A DNA stretch of 64,000 nucleotides from JADLHS01 sp964594985 (GTDB taxonomy: Bacteria; Verrucomicrobiota; Verrucomicrobiia; Limisphaerales; JADLHS01), in assembly GCA_964594985.1 (NCBI GenBank), contig CAZQNQ010000018.1:46122-110121 (forward strand), in the 5' to 3' direction. Below, one piece after another: positions 1-8,170 of this stretch; within the stretch, counting starts at the first letter, position 1, and each line of letters starts with the position of its first letter. The notes under the pieces are model-generated. The model was given only the letters and a program-made list of their open reading frames with translations. It searched no databases and had not been told where the DNA came from. A program made the translations under genes and the position numbers.

Positions 1-874
1 CAATCATAACTAAGCCACTGGCTCTGCATTCAGGGTCCGCATGCACCTTCCCGTTAATCACCACCAACCCGCGAGCTTCGTTCTCAATGTCCGCCTTAGA
101 CTTCTGTTTTGTCCGAATCCCAGTTGCTTGTCCATAATCATTGGCACCCCATCCGAAAACCGTCCCATCACGTTTCAAGGCGAGGCTATGATTCCGACCA
201 AGCGCGGCAGCAACTACATTGCTCAACGAAGTTGGAGGCCGCAAATCAGGCATATCCAACCCTGGCGTCCAACCAATTACACCGCCATCCGACAAGATCG
301 CAATACTACGCTCAGTCGCATCACCGGCAGAGGCAATTCCCACGACATTACTAAACTCGACACTATACTTGTCTGGCATCGGCCAACTGACTATGCGCCC
401 ACTCTTTGTCAGCGCTGAACTGCGCATGTGGCCCGTTGCAATTGCAACGACGTCTTTCAAGTCAAGTGGTGGCCCAATAGGCGTTTTCTTTCCTAACGGT
501 TTTGACCCCCAACCTACCACCGTTCCGTCATCTTTGAGTGCCATGCTGTAGTCATGTCCGGCGCAGATTGACACAACATTAGATAACCCTGACGGCACGG
601 TTGCCTGCCCAGAATAATCAGAACCCCAACCATAAACGTGGCCGTCTTGACTAAGTGCCAGTCCGTGCGCCGTGCCTGCCGCTACTTGAACAATGTTACT
701 CAGCTGGACACTTGCTATATGCACTGTTCCTGTTGCTGGTTTTGCAATCCCGTCGTCGCCAACGCACCGCCCCCACATCACGACGCTCCCAGATACAGCC
801 CCCAAAACGCACCAACACGAAGAAAGTATAAACAAAGCGACCAAAGTGATAAACATAACCAGTTGGGATTTCAT
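1..874 (-). CDS. RCC1-repeat protein, partial (runs off left edge)
   Basis: An open frame of 291 codons reads leftwards from an ATG at 874 and is still open at the window edge. The first ~28 residues (MKSQLVMFITLVALFILSSC) form a signal peptide, possibly with a lipobox cysteine. The rest consists of repeats of the RCC1 type: 'GHVYGWGSDYSGQATVP', 'LSNVVSICAGHDYSMALK', 'DDGTVVGWGS' and 'LKRDGTVFGWGANDYGQATG' recur with the spacing of seven-bladed RCC1 propellers. Such exported RCC1 proteins are common in Verrucomicrobiota and Planctomycetota; their ligands are generally unknown. The C-terminus, which might show an anchor or sorting signal, lies outside the window. Family assignment is firm, function is not. 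Confidence 0.85.
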   Translation of the reverse strand, partial: MKSQLVMFITLVALFILSSCWCVLGAVSGSVVMWGRCVGDDGIAKPATGTVHIASVQLSNIVQVAAGTAHGLALSQDGHVYGWGSDYSGQATVPSGLSNVVSICAGHDYSMALKDDGTVVGWGSKPLGKKTPIGPPLDLKDVVAIATGHMRSSALTKSGRIVSWPMPDKYSVEFSNVVGIASAGDATERSIAILSDGGVIGWTPGLDMPDLRPPTSLSNVVAAALGRNHSLALKRDGTVFGWGANDYGQATGIRTKQKSKADIENEARGLVVINGKVHADPECRASGLVMI

Positions 875-1034
875 AACGACTATTACTGCTCCACTGTAGT
901 GACAGCGTCCAAGATTCCCCGGCGTGCTGTTATTCCAAACTTCGTAATTGGAACAAGCGCCATGAAACTCCCACCTTTAACTCCGGGCAAGACCAATTTT
1001 GCCAAAGTCTCATCATCTTTGGCTTCTGCCGCTT

Positions 1035-1143
1035 AGAGTGTACTGCAAAAAGAATGTCGGAAACGGGGGACTGGCAAAACGCCCCTCACCCCGGCCCTCT
1101 CCCCATCCGATGGGGAGAGGATGGCCGCAGGCCGGGTGAGGGG
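1035..1143 (+). repeat. Palindromic repeat family A, copy 1, with 22-nt satellite
   Basis: A 62-nt imperfect palindrome (1082-1143) begins CCCCTCACCCCGGCCCTCTC and ends GCCGGGTGAGGGG, with a CCGATGG-like centre. It is preceded at 1035-1056 by the 22-mer whose core is GTACTGCAAAAAGAATG, separated by 25 nt. The same two parts with the same 25-nt spacing occur inverted at 62879-62988, and the palindrome alone at 40138-40199. It lies upstream of the barrel gene that starts at 1294. Confidence 0.85.
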
Positions 1144-1293
1144 TTTTCTCATCTCAACCCGGAAATTATTTCTGAGAACCAATCTAGGCGTTTCGCTCGA
1201 CACGAACTGCATGAAGACAGACATTGGAGACCAAGAAACTTACCGGGCGTCACGGTTGACTTGCGTCGCGGCAGTTCGATAGGCTTTCAGCGC

Positions 1294-2532
1294 ATGGCAA
1301 ATACCTCGCGTCGCCTGCCCCGTCTTTTCCTCAAAACGACTGGTTCGGTTTTCGTCTCAGTCGTTTTATTTTCCAACCCGACGCCCGCTCAAGAAGGCAC
1401 GTCCCGGAATTCTTACGCTGATGGGGCGGCGCCATTGCTGACCATGCCCGGGGCGGATGCGCCGGAGCGAACAGGAGCCGGCGATATCGTTGACTCAAAG
1501 CCACCGGCGTCTGACCCGGCTTCGACCAACAAGAACGAATTCCTGGTTGCTCCCATCCCATCTTACAAGCCGACCTTCGGGTTTGGCCTACAGGTGATGG
1601 CCGGTTACCTCTTCGCGGTGGATCCAGAGGACAAAGTTTCGCCCCCCTCTTCGGTCATGTTGATGGGATACGCTGCTGAGAACGGGTCCTGGCTGGGAGG
1701 GTTCGGGAGCCGGTTCTTCTTGAAGGAAGACCAGTATCGCCTGATCGGCGGCGTCTTTACCGGGCGCTTGAACTACGACTACGCCGGCGTGGGAACCGAC
1801 GCCGGCGATAGCGGGCGAACCGTCCCGCTGGAACAAAACATGACGGCGGTGATTCTTGAACCGCTGACTCGGATTGCGCCGCATCTGTACCTCGGCCCCC
1901 GGTATCTTTACGCCAACATGCGGACGACGGCGGATCTCGCCTCCCTCGGTAATCCGGCGCTCCCGCCCCAGGTGGAGCGGGAGTCACTCCAGTCCATGAT
2001 TGGTGCCCATCTCCAATACGACACCCGCGACAGCGTTTTTAACCCCCGCAAAGGAATGCTCGTTGACTTTCACGCCGATTTTCACGACCGGGCCTGGGGC
2101 GACGATTTTAACTACCAGGTGTATAAGCTTTATTGCAACCAATACTTTTCCCTGGGCGAGGGGCAGGTGCTGGCCGTGCGCGCCGCCGCCCAGGTGTGCG
2201 CCGGTGATGTCCCGTTCTATTCTCTGGCGACGATTGGGCGGGGGCCAGACTTGCGCGGCTACGAGTATGGCCAGTATCAGGACGAAACGCTGCTGGCCGC
2301 CCAAGCCGAATACCGGCTTCGACTGACCAAACGGTTCGGCGTGGTGGGCTTTGCGGGCGTTGGGGCCGTCGCTCCTTCGCTGTCCGATTATTCGGCAGAT
2401 GATCTTCTACCCAGCGTCGGCGCGGGCTTGCGCTATGTCTTGGCGGTGAAAAATCAAATCTCCATGCGACTCGACTATGCTTATGGCCGGGATGGCGGGA
2501 AATTGTATTTCACCGTGGGCGAGGCTTTTTAG
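1294..2532 (+). CDS. BamA/TamA-type outer-membrane beta-barrel protein
   Basis: A 412-residue exported protein. The ATG at 1294 was chosen because it gives a signal peptide ending near 'SNPTPAQEG'; the frame is open to 1054 but that part is repeat-derived. The C-terminal half has features of the bacterial surface antigen (Omp85) barrel: 'YDTRDSVFNPRKGMLVDF' is the typical DxRD..NP.KG strand pair and 'LRGYEYGQY' corresponds to the conserved RGY loop. The chain ends in phenylalanine as outer-membrane barrels usually do. No POTRA domains are seen, so it is shorter than BamA (~800 aa) and resembles stand-alone barrel or patatin-associated versions. Its substrate is unknown. Confidence 0.85.
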   Translation: MANTSRRLPRLFLKTTGSVFVSVVLFSNPTPAQEGTSRNSYADGAAPLLTMPGADAPERTGAGDIVDSKPPASDPASTNKNEFLVAPIPSYKPTFGFGLQVMAGYLFAVDPEDKVSPPSSVMLMGYAAENGSWLGGFGSRFFLKEDQYRLIGGVFTGRLNYDYAGVGTDAGDSGRTVPLEQNMTAVILEPLTRIAPHLYLGPRYLYANMRTTADLASLGNPALPPQVERESLQSMIGAHLQYDTRDSVFNPRKGMLVDFHADFHDRAWGDDFNYQVYKLYCNQYFSLGEGQVLAVRAAAQVCAGDVPFYSLATIGRGPDLRGYEYGQYQDETLLAAQAEYRLRLTKRFGVVGFAGVGAVAPSLSDYSADDLLPSVGAGLRYVLAVKNQISMRLDYAYGRDGGKLYFTVGEAF

Positions 2533-2933
2533 CCACTACCCAGGCGGAGGTCGTGCTGCCGATTAGAGCATTTTAATTTTTTCCATAGCCTCAAAAATTC
2601 ACAAAAACCTCAAACTACTGCTTTGATTTGTGCTTTTTGTGCCTCTTTGCGGCTCCAGTTTTAATTAAACAGCTATAGATGGCGCAGTCACGCGCGAAGC
2701 CCTCGCGGAGATCACCCATGTCACCATCGCCAATCTCACCGCGCTGGCCGACCGCACTCCCGTTTGTGTCCAGATCAGTGTTTGACTTGAATTGTTTCGG
2801 GGAACTCCGCGCGCTTGCGTAAAGCACCGAAGCCGCCGGGAAGGCCATTGACCGGGCTCAACATTCCGATCCTTTCTTGGCTCAGACTAACACTACACGG
2901 CCCGAAAAAGTCGAGTCACGTCAATAATTTGAA
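2533..2933. other. Spacer with degenerate sequence
   Basis: About 400 bp without a convincing intact gene. It holds an AT-rich part (2575-2640) with a TGTGCTTTTTGTGCCTCTTTGCGG tract of low-complexity appearance, a short protein remnant (2678-2785), and an open minus frame (2615-2848) without recognisable features. Confidence 0.5.
2678..2785 (+). pseudogene. Possible C-terminal remnant of an enzyme gene
   Basis: A 36-codon plus-strand stretch reads DGAVTREALAEITHVTIANL and continues with TALADRTPV before a TGA. The 'REAL..I...T..NL.A.' pattern resembles the C-terminal helix of D-2-hydroxyacid or lactate dehydrogenases. There is no start or upstream domain, and the GC content is higher than its AT-rich flanks. 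It may be the tail of a decayed gene; identification is weak. Confidence 0.3.
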
Positions 2934-3164
2934 TTAAAGGAATATCCGGCTAATCCCAATGCAAACATCAATGATTAATGGCCATAATGAAGAATCGCTT
3001 TGCTTTTCTTCATCAGCACTTAAAATTTGTTCTTCAGATTGTTTTCTCAGCCCCTCTTGGCCTTCTGGTTCTGGTGGAAGCGCAGCACAACCAATGCAGA
3101 TGCAACAAATACAAGAACAGCAAACAGCTTGAAATGCCATTCGGATCTTGACCGCCGAAATCAT
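2934..3164 (-). CDS. Small cysteine-rich lipoprotein or membrane protein
   Basis: A 76-codon frame lying 20 nt downstream of the lipoprotein gene at 3185-3589, in the same direction, so the two may be co-transcribed. It carries a hydrophobic N-terminal segment rich in cysteine (CCSCICCICIGCAALPP), which could be a lipoprotein signal with GCA as lipobox, then an acidic stretch, then a second hydrophobic segment at the C-terminus (LWPLIIDVCIGISRIFL). No family recognised. It could be a chance frame. Confidence 0.45.
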   Translation of the reverse strand: MISAVKIRMAFQAVCCSCICCICIGCAALPPEPEGQEGLRKQSEEQILSADEEKQSDSSLWPLIIDVCIGISRIFL

Positions 3165-3184
3165 ACGCTTCGTTCTGAGTTTGC

Positions 3185-3589
3185 TTAACGCTCTTTCATC
3201 AAATTCTCACGATTTGCACCAGCCACGTCAGTCTTCCATGCTTCTACAACTTTCCAACCGCCATCTTTATCGAGCTGCTCCAATGTGAACCAATAAATGC
3301 TGTTTTCCTCGGCGATCTTCTCCATCTGCAGTATCAATCTAACTGGATATTCAATCATTGTCTTCCCGCCTTCCAACTTGCTGGATCGAATGATGCCATG
3401 GTCATCAGGTTTGAAGCCTGGCAATTGTCCCCCCTTTGCAAGTTTGATGGAGTAGTTGGCTGCATCTACGAACAACACAACCATGGGATCGCGCTTAAGG
3501 TCTTTTGCGTTCGGCTTGGAAGCACTGCAAGCACCCCAAAAAACAATCCCGAATATAAGAATAAAAAAGGCGCAAATTTTTATTTTCAT
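3185..3589 (-). CDS. Predicted lipoprotein, unknown function
   Basis: A 134-residue protein with a lipoprotein signal peptide: MKIKICAFFILIFGIVFWGA followed by the lipobox cysteine and SASKPNAKD. The mature part is small, charged and without transmembrane segments ('YSIKLAKGGQLPGF', 'MIEYPVRLILQMEKI', 'LEQLDKDGGWKVVEAWKTD'), reminiscent of periplasmic accessory proteins that measure or bind something in the wall. No family recognised. It probably leads a two-gene unit with the small gene at 2934-3164. Confidence 0.7.
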   Translation of the reverse strand: MKIKICAFFILIFGIVFWGACSASKPNAKDLKRDPMVVLFVDAANYSIKLAKGGQLPGFKPDDHGIIRSSKLEGGKTMIEYPVRLILQMEKIAEENSIYWFTLEQLDKDGGWKVVEAWKTDVAGANRENLMKER

Positions 3590-3705
3590 AAATCACTGAC
3601 CTCCCCCCGAGAATCAGGCCGGAGTTGAGTTGAGAGTGAGCTGCAACCTCGGCTGGACCTGGATAAAGCTGCGGAGCCGAGGCCAGTGGCCCCGGCTCCG
3701 GTCGC

Positions 3706-4515
3706 TCAATATTTTTCCGCCACGAACTTGCGGCCTTTCAACGACCCTTGATCGTCATACGAGCCTTTCATCGAGCGTTTGGGCAGCTCGATCTTTTCGC
3801 GCGGCACTTTCTTATAGGGGATCAGGCTCAGGATGTGCCGGATGCCATTGAGCCGGGCGCGCTTCTTCTCGTCGGAACGCAGGATGTACCACGGCGCCCA
3901 TTTCGTGTCCGTGGCCTTGAGCATGATGTCGCGGGCGCGGGAATACTCGAACCACTTGGTGCGCGACGGCAGATCCATCGGACTCAATTTCCATTGGCGC
4001 ACCGGGTCGGTGATGCGTGCCTCGAACCGCCGCTTCTGTTCCTTGTCGCCAACCTCGAGCCAGAGCTTGATCAGGATGATCCCGCTATCCACGATGAACT
4101 TCTCCACCTCCGGGCAGCGCTCCAGAAACAAATCATGCTGCTCCTTCGTGCAGAAGCCCATCACGTGTTCCACGCCGGCGCGGTTGTACCAACTGCGGTC
4201 GAAGATGACGACCTCGCCCGCCGCCGGGAAATGCGCCATGTAGCGCTGGATGTAGATCTGCGACTTCTCACGATCCGACGGCGCGGGCAACGCCACGACG
4301 CGGAAGACACGTGGGCTGACCCGTTCGGTGAGCGCGCGGATCGTGCCGCCCTTGCCGGCTCCATCGCGCCCCTCGAAAATGATGATGACGCGCAGACCCT
4401 TGTGCTTGACCCAATCCTGGAGCACGCACAACTCGCCCTGCAGTTTGCGCAATTCCTTTTCGTATTTCTTGGTCTTCAGTTTCTTGTCGCCGTCCGTCTC
4501 GGTGTCTTTACTCAT
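3706..4515 (-). CDS. ppk2: Polyphosphate kinase 2 (PPK2 family)
   Basis: A 269-residue cytoplasmic enzyme that transfers phosphate between polyphosphate and nucleotides. The Walker A motif GRDGAGKGG is at about residues 49-57, the catalytic 'DRSWYNRAG' motif starts near residue 106, and the lid-like basic segment 'RRFEARITDPVRQWKLSP' follows. Length and order match class I PPK2 enzymes, which usually phosphorylate nucleoside diphosphates. The first ~20 residues are charged and probably disordered. It stands alone between a lipoprotein gene and the aspartase gene. Nucleotide preference (ADP or GDP) cannot be read from the sequence. Confidence 0.95.
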   Translation of the reverse strand: MSKDTETDGDKKLKTKKYEKELRKLQGELCVLQDWVKHKGLRVIIIFEGRDGAGKGGTIRALTERVSPRVFRVVALPAPSDREKSQIYIQRYMAHFPAAGEVVIFDRSWYNRAGVEHVMGFCTKEQHDLFLERCPEVEKFIVDSGIILIKLWLEVGDKEQKRRFEARITDPVRQWKLSPMDLPSRTKWFEYSRARDIMLKATDTKWAPWYILRSDEKKRARLNGIRHILSLIPYKKVPREKIELPKRSMKGSYDDQGSLKGRKFVAEKY

Positions 4516-4585
4516 AATTTTTTCCAGTTCCTGGTTCGTTCGATTTGGTTGCTGTGGCCATCATCATTCATTCCACCCCGGACCG

Positions 4586-6445
4586 TCAACGACTCAAGCG
4601 GGGATGGGTCATGTTCTCCGGTTTCAACAGTTCATCCAGCTTGTCTTTGGTCAACCAGCCTTTGGCGATGACGAGATCATAGACGCTGCCGCCGGTCTTG
4701 AGCGCTTCCTTGGCGATGGCCGCGGATTTTTCGTAGCCCAGCACCGGGTTCAAGGCGGTGACGAGGCCGATGGAATTCTGCACGTACTCGCGGCAGCGCT
4801 CGCGGTTCGGCTCGATCCCGGCAATGCACCGCGTCGCGAGCACGATGGCCGCGTTGCGCAACAGCGTGAGGCCGAAGAACAGATTAAACGCGATGATCGG
4901 CTCGGCCATGTTCAACTCCAGTTCACTCGCCTCGGAAGCCATCGAAACCGTCACGTCGTTGCCGATGATCTGGAAACAGATCTGGCTCACGACTTCGGGC
5001 ACGACGGGATTCACCTTGCCCGGCATGATGGACGAACCGGGCTGCATCGCGGGCAGGCGGATTTCGTAGAGACCGCAGCGCGGACCGGACGAAAGCCAGC
5101 GGAGGTCGTTGCAAATTTTCGAGAGCTGCACGGCGGCGGTCTTCATTGCGCCGCTCATGAGCGAGAACTCCCCCGAGTCCTGGGTCGCTTCGACAAGATT
5201 CTCCGCGAGACGCACGGGCGCGCCGGAAATTTCCGCCAGCTTCCGCGTGCAGAGCGGCGCGTAGCCCGCCGGACTGTTCAACCCGGTGCCGATCGCTGTC
5301 GCCCCCATGTTGGTTTCGAGCAACTCGGTGCCCGCGTGATCAAGGTGGCGGATGCCATCGCCGATCATCACGGCGTAGGCGCTGAATTCCTGGCCGAGCG
5401 TCATCGGCACGGCGTCTTGATTTTCCGTGCGGCCCATCTTGATGACGTCCGCAAACTCCTTCGCCTTGGCTTCGAGCGCGGTCTTGAGTTCGCGCAAGCC
5501 GCCGAGCGTGTCGCGCAGGGTGAACCAGACGCCAAGCTTGATCGCGGTGGGATACGCGTCATTGGTGGACTGCGAGCAATTGACGTGATCGTTCGGGTGA
5601 CAGAACTGGTATTCGCCTTTCTTGTCCCCGAGCAATTCGAGCGCACGATTGGCGATGACTTCGTTGGCGCACATGTTCGTCGAAGTGCCGGCACCGCCCT
5701 GGATCATGTCCACACAGAACTGGTCGTGCAGTTTGCCCGCGAGAATTTCGTCGCACGCCTTGGCGATAGCGTCAGCAATCTTGCCGTCGAGCACGCCGAG
5801 TTCGGCGTTGGCCACAGCACAGGCCTTCTTCACACACGCGAGGGCCCGGACAAAATGTTCGTAATGCCGGACGTGGATGCCGGAGAAGGGAAAGTTCTCA
5901 ATCGCGCGGATGGTCTGCACGCCGTAGTAAGCGTAATTCGGCACATCGCGTTCGCCCAGCGAATCGTGCTCGCGCCGAGTATCGGAAAGCACGGGCGCCC
6001 CGGCCTCCTTGGCGAGCCGCTCGGAAGCCGCGCGCAACCGGTCGCCCATCCGGCGGGCGACCTGCCCGACGAGCCGATAAAAAATCTCCGGGGTCGCGGC
6101 GCGCACCGCATCCAGTTCCGCCCGGGAAATCTGCCAGATGGTCGTGCCTTGAGTCGTCCGCCCGGACGTGCCGTGCGGCGTGTCATCCAGCATCACGCCT
6201 TCACTGAGGATGGCACCGGGTTGCGCCACGCCGAGGAGCACGCTGTTGCCGTGCTGACCGCGCACCAGTTCAACTTCGCCTTCGATCACCAACCCCAGCC
6301 ACTGGCGTGGCGCGGATTCATGGAAGAGATAATCGCCGGCTTTGTAAGTGACCGCGGCGCCGCGCTCGGCAACGGCGGCGAGTTCTTCCGGCTTGATGCC
6401 GATGCGTTGGGCGGCGGAAGCAATGGTGTTGGAATCGAGTTTCAT
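4586..6445 (-). CDS. aspA: Aspartate ammonia-lyase with N-terminal cyclic-nucleotide-binding domain
   Basis: A 619-residue protein from the ATG at 6445; an in-frame TTG at 6469 would add eight residues. Residues ~10-140 are a cNMP-binding (CAP_ED) fold: 'YKAGDYLFHE', 'LGLVIEGEVELVRG', 'ILSEGVMLDD'. The remainder is a full-length aspartase/fumarase: 'GGAGTSTNMCANEVIANRAL', 'HPNDHVNCSQSTND', and the GSSIMPGKVNP signature. The C-terminal enzyme converts aspartate to fumarate and ammonia. Ordinary aspartases (~470 aa) lack the N-terminal domain, so here activity is probably gated by a nucleotide or other small ligand. It lies upstream of nothing obvious but beside a Dcu antiporter and a porin, which fits aspartate/fumarate exchange. 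Confidence 0.93.
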   Translation of the reverse strand: MKLDSNTIASAAQRIGIKPEELAAVAERGAAVTYKAGDYLFHESAPRQWLGLVIEGEVELVRGQHGNSVLLGVAQPGAILSEGVMLDDTPHGTSGRTTQGTTIWQISRAELDAVRAATPEIFYRLVGQVARRMGDRLRAASERLAKEAGAPVLSDTRREHDSLGERDVPNYAYYGVQTIRAIENFPFSGIHVRHYEHFVRALACVKKACAVANAELGVLDGKIADAIAKACDEILAGKLHDQFCVDMIQGGAGTSTNMCANEVIANRALELLGDKKGEYQFCHPNDHVNCSQSTNDAYPTAIKLGVWFTLRDTLGGLRELKTALEAKAKEFADVIKMGRTENQDAVPMTLGQEFSAYAVMIGDGIRHLDHAGTELLETNMGATAIGTGLNSPAGYAPLCTRKLAEISGAPVRLAENLVEATQDSGEFSLMSGAMKTAAVQLSKICNDLRWLSSGPRCGLYEIRLPAMQPGSSIMPGKVNPVVPEVVSQICFQIIGNDVTVSMASEASELELNMAEPIIAFNLFFGLTLLRNAAIVLATRCIAGIEPNRERCREYVQNSIGLVTALNPVLGYEKSAAIAKEALKTGGSVYDLVIAKGWLTKDKLDELLKPENMTHPRLSR

Positions 6446-6500
6446 GGTTTCAAAGGAGGTTTGGTTCAACGACCCAAGCTAAGCGTATGGTTAGCCATAG

Positions 6501-6803
6501 TCATTTCAGGACATCTCTAATTACAACTCTGTTTGTGGGATTGTTATCAACCAAGTAATCATAAACGACAACAACTTTGGCAGTGGCATTCGTGCCTTCA
6601 AATACAAAATTCCACTCTGCATTTTTTGCGTCACGCTTGGCCTCTACACACTTCAAATCGTTGGTCAATGAACCGAGCGATTCGGTAGCGAAATGGTATG
6701 CTGCGGGCAATGAAAGCGGGGGGAAGACGCCGATCACCCAGTGTGCTGCGGCAATACCAGCCATGGCGATCAAAACCACAAAAATAAGGCTGATGCGTTT
6801 CAT
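6501..6803 (-). CDS. Small exported protein, unknown function
   Basis: A 100-residue protein. The ATG at 6803 starts a clear signal peptide (MKRISLIFVVLIAMAGIAAA); the open frame extends to 6845 but would overlap the upstream Dcu gene. The mature domain contains 'YHFATESLGSLTNDLKCVEA' and 'WNFVFEGTNATAKVVVVYDY', compatible with a small beta-rich periplasmic domain (PepSY-like in appearance, not demonstrated). It sits 19 nt after the Dcu stop and before the aspartase gene, so it may belong to the same transcript. Confidence 0.6.
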   Translation of the reverse strand: MKRISLIFVVLIAMAGIAAAHWVIGVFPPLSLPAAYHFATESLGSLTNDLKCVEAKRDAKNAEWNFVFEGTNATAKVVVVYDYLVDNNPTNRVVIRDVLK

Positions 6804-6822
6804 AAAAGCGTGGCGCCTATGC

Positions 6823-8157
6823 CTAACTGAAGAACACTTTGGCAATGATCAGGCCGATGCAGACCGCGGCAATCGTACAGATCAATCCTGGCAGCATGAA
6901 CGAGTGGTTCAGCAGATATTTGCCGATGCGCGTCGTCTTCGAGCGGTCAAATTGCATCGCCGCGATGAGCGTCCCGTAGTTCGGGATGAAGAAATAGCCG
7001 TTCACCGCCGGGAACATGGCGATGAGAAAGGGCGCGGGGATGCCGAGCGAAAGCCCCAGCGGCATGAGCGCCTTCGCGGTCGCGGCCTGGCTGTAGAGCA
7101 ACATCGAAGCGATGAACAGCCCGATCGCGAAGGTCCACGGGGCGGCCTTCGCCATGTCGCTCAAGCCCCCGATAATCACCTCCCGATTGGCATTGATGAA
7201 CGAGTCGCCGAGCCATGCGAGGCCCAGGATGCCGATGATGGCGGTAACGCCCGACTGGCAGGTCTTGGACTTCGGCACGGCACCGACGGGCGCCTTGGTG
7301 ACCACGAGAATGACCGCCGCCACCGTGAGCATGATGATCGCAATGGCGACCGGCATCTTGAGTTCGGTGGGTTCCTCCCCGGAGCCAATCACGGTGCGGA
7401 TCTGGGGGAAAATGCCCGCGAGCACGACGATGGCAACGCCGATGAAGAAGATGACCGCACTCGCTTTCGCGCCCGGCTTCAGCGGCGGCGGGGCCGCACC
7501 GGAAACCTTGCCGGGCGGCGGAAGTTCGCCCGAGGCGAGCAGCCGCTGGTACTCCGGATCGTCTTTCAACTCCTTGCCGACCCGCAATTGCGCGAAGGCG
7601 GCCAGCAACACCGCCAGCAGCGTGGCCGGCACGCAGATGAGCAGAATCTGCACGAGGCCCAAGCCGTGAGACGCCAGAATAGTGATCATCGCGGCCGTGG
7701 CCGCCGACACCGGACTCGCAGTGATCGCCTGTTGCGAAGCGATGGTCGCCACGGCCATTGGTCGCTCGGGGCGGATCCCATTCTCGTGCGCCACTTCGTA
7801 AATCACCGGCAGCAGCGGATACACGATGTGTCCGGTGCCGGCCGCGAAGGTGAACGCATAGGTCACGAGCGGCGCCACGATGGTCACCTGCTTCGGATTC
7901 TTGCGGATGATCTTCTCCGCCACGCGCACGAGGAAATCAATGCCCCCGGCCACTTCCATCGCCGAAGCGGCCATGATGACGGTGAGCACAATCAGCAGGA
8001 CATCGCCCGGCAGACTGGCCGGCACGACCCCGAAGCCAACGACGAGCACGAGCAACCCGACCGCGCCCCACAAGCCCAGGCCCACTCCGCCCGCCCGCGC
8101 CCCCATCCCCAGCGCGCCGAGGATGACCAGAAATTCAAGAACGAGTTTGATGCTCAT
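6823..8157 (-). CDS. Anaerobic C4-dicarboxylate transporter, DcuA/DcuB family
   Basis: A 444-residue polytopic inner-membrane protein with about ten to twelve hydrophobic segments. The signature 'MAVATIASQQAITASPVSAA' (residues ~165-185) and 'GTGHIVYPLLPVIYEVA' are characteristic of DcuA/DcuB. Members exchange fumarate, aspartate, malate and succinate, usually in anaerobic growth. The neighbouring aspartase makes fumarate from aspartate, so aspartate import with succinate or fumarate export is the likely role. The porin gene starts upstream (8171-9691), 13 nt before this start, suggesting an operon porin-dcu-small protein-aspA. Confidence 0.92.
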   Translation of the reverse strand: MSIKLVLEFLVILGALGMGARAGGVGLGLWGAVGLLVLVVGFGVVPASLPGDVLLIVLTVIMAASAMEVAGGIDFLVRVAEKIIRKNPKQVTIVAPLVTYAFTFAAGTGHIVYPLLPVIYEVAHENGIRPERPMAVATIASQQAITASPVSAATAAMITILASHGLGLVQILLICVPATLLAVLLAAFAQLRVGKELKDDPEYQRLLASGELPPPGKVSGAAPPPLKPGAKASAVIFFIGVAIVVLAGIFPQIRTVIGSGEEPTELKMPVAIAIIMLTVAAVILVVTKAPVGAVPKSKTCQSGVTAIIGILGLAWLGDSFINANREVIIGGLSDMAKAAPWTFAIGLFIASMLLYSQAATAKALMPLGLSLGIPAPFLIAMFPAVNGYFFIPNYGTLIAAMQFDRSKTTRIGKYLLNHSFMLPGLICTIAAVCIGLIIAKVFFS

Positions 8158-8170
8158 AATGGTTGGTGGG

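Noticed and set aside
1054..1293. N-terminal extension of the BamA-type protein
   Set aside because: It is translated from the family A palindrome; the ATG at 1294 gives a signal peptide.
4328..6520. Plus-strand open frame of 730 codons
   Set aside because: It lies opposite the aspartase and PPK2 genes and has the composition of a shadow frame.
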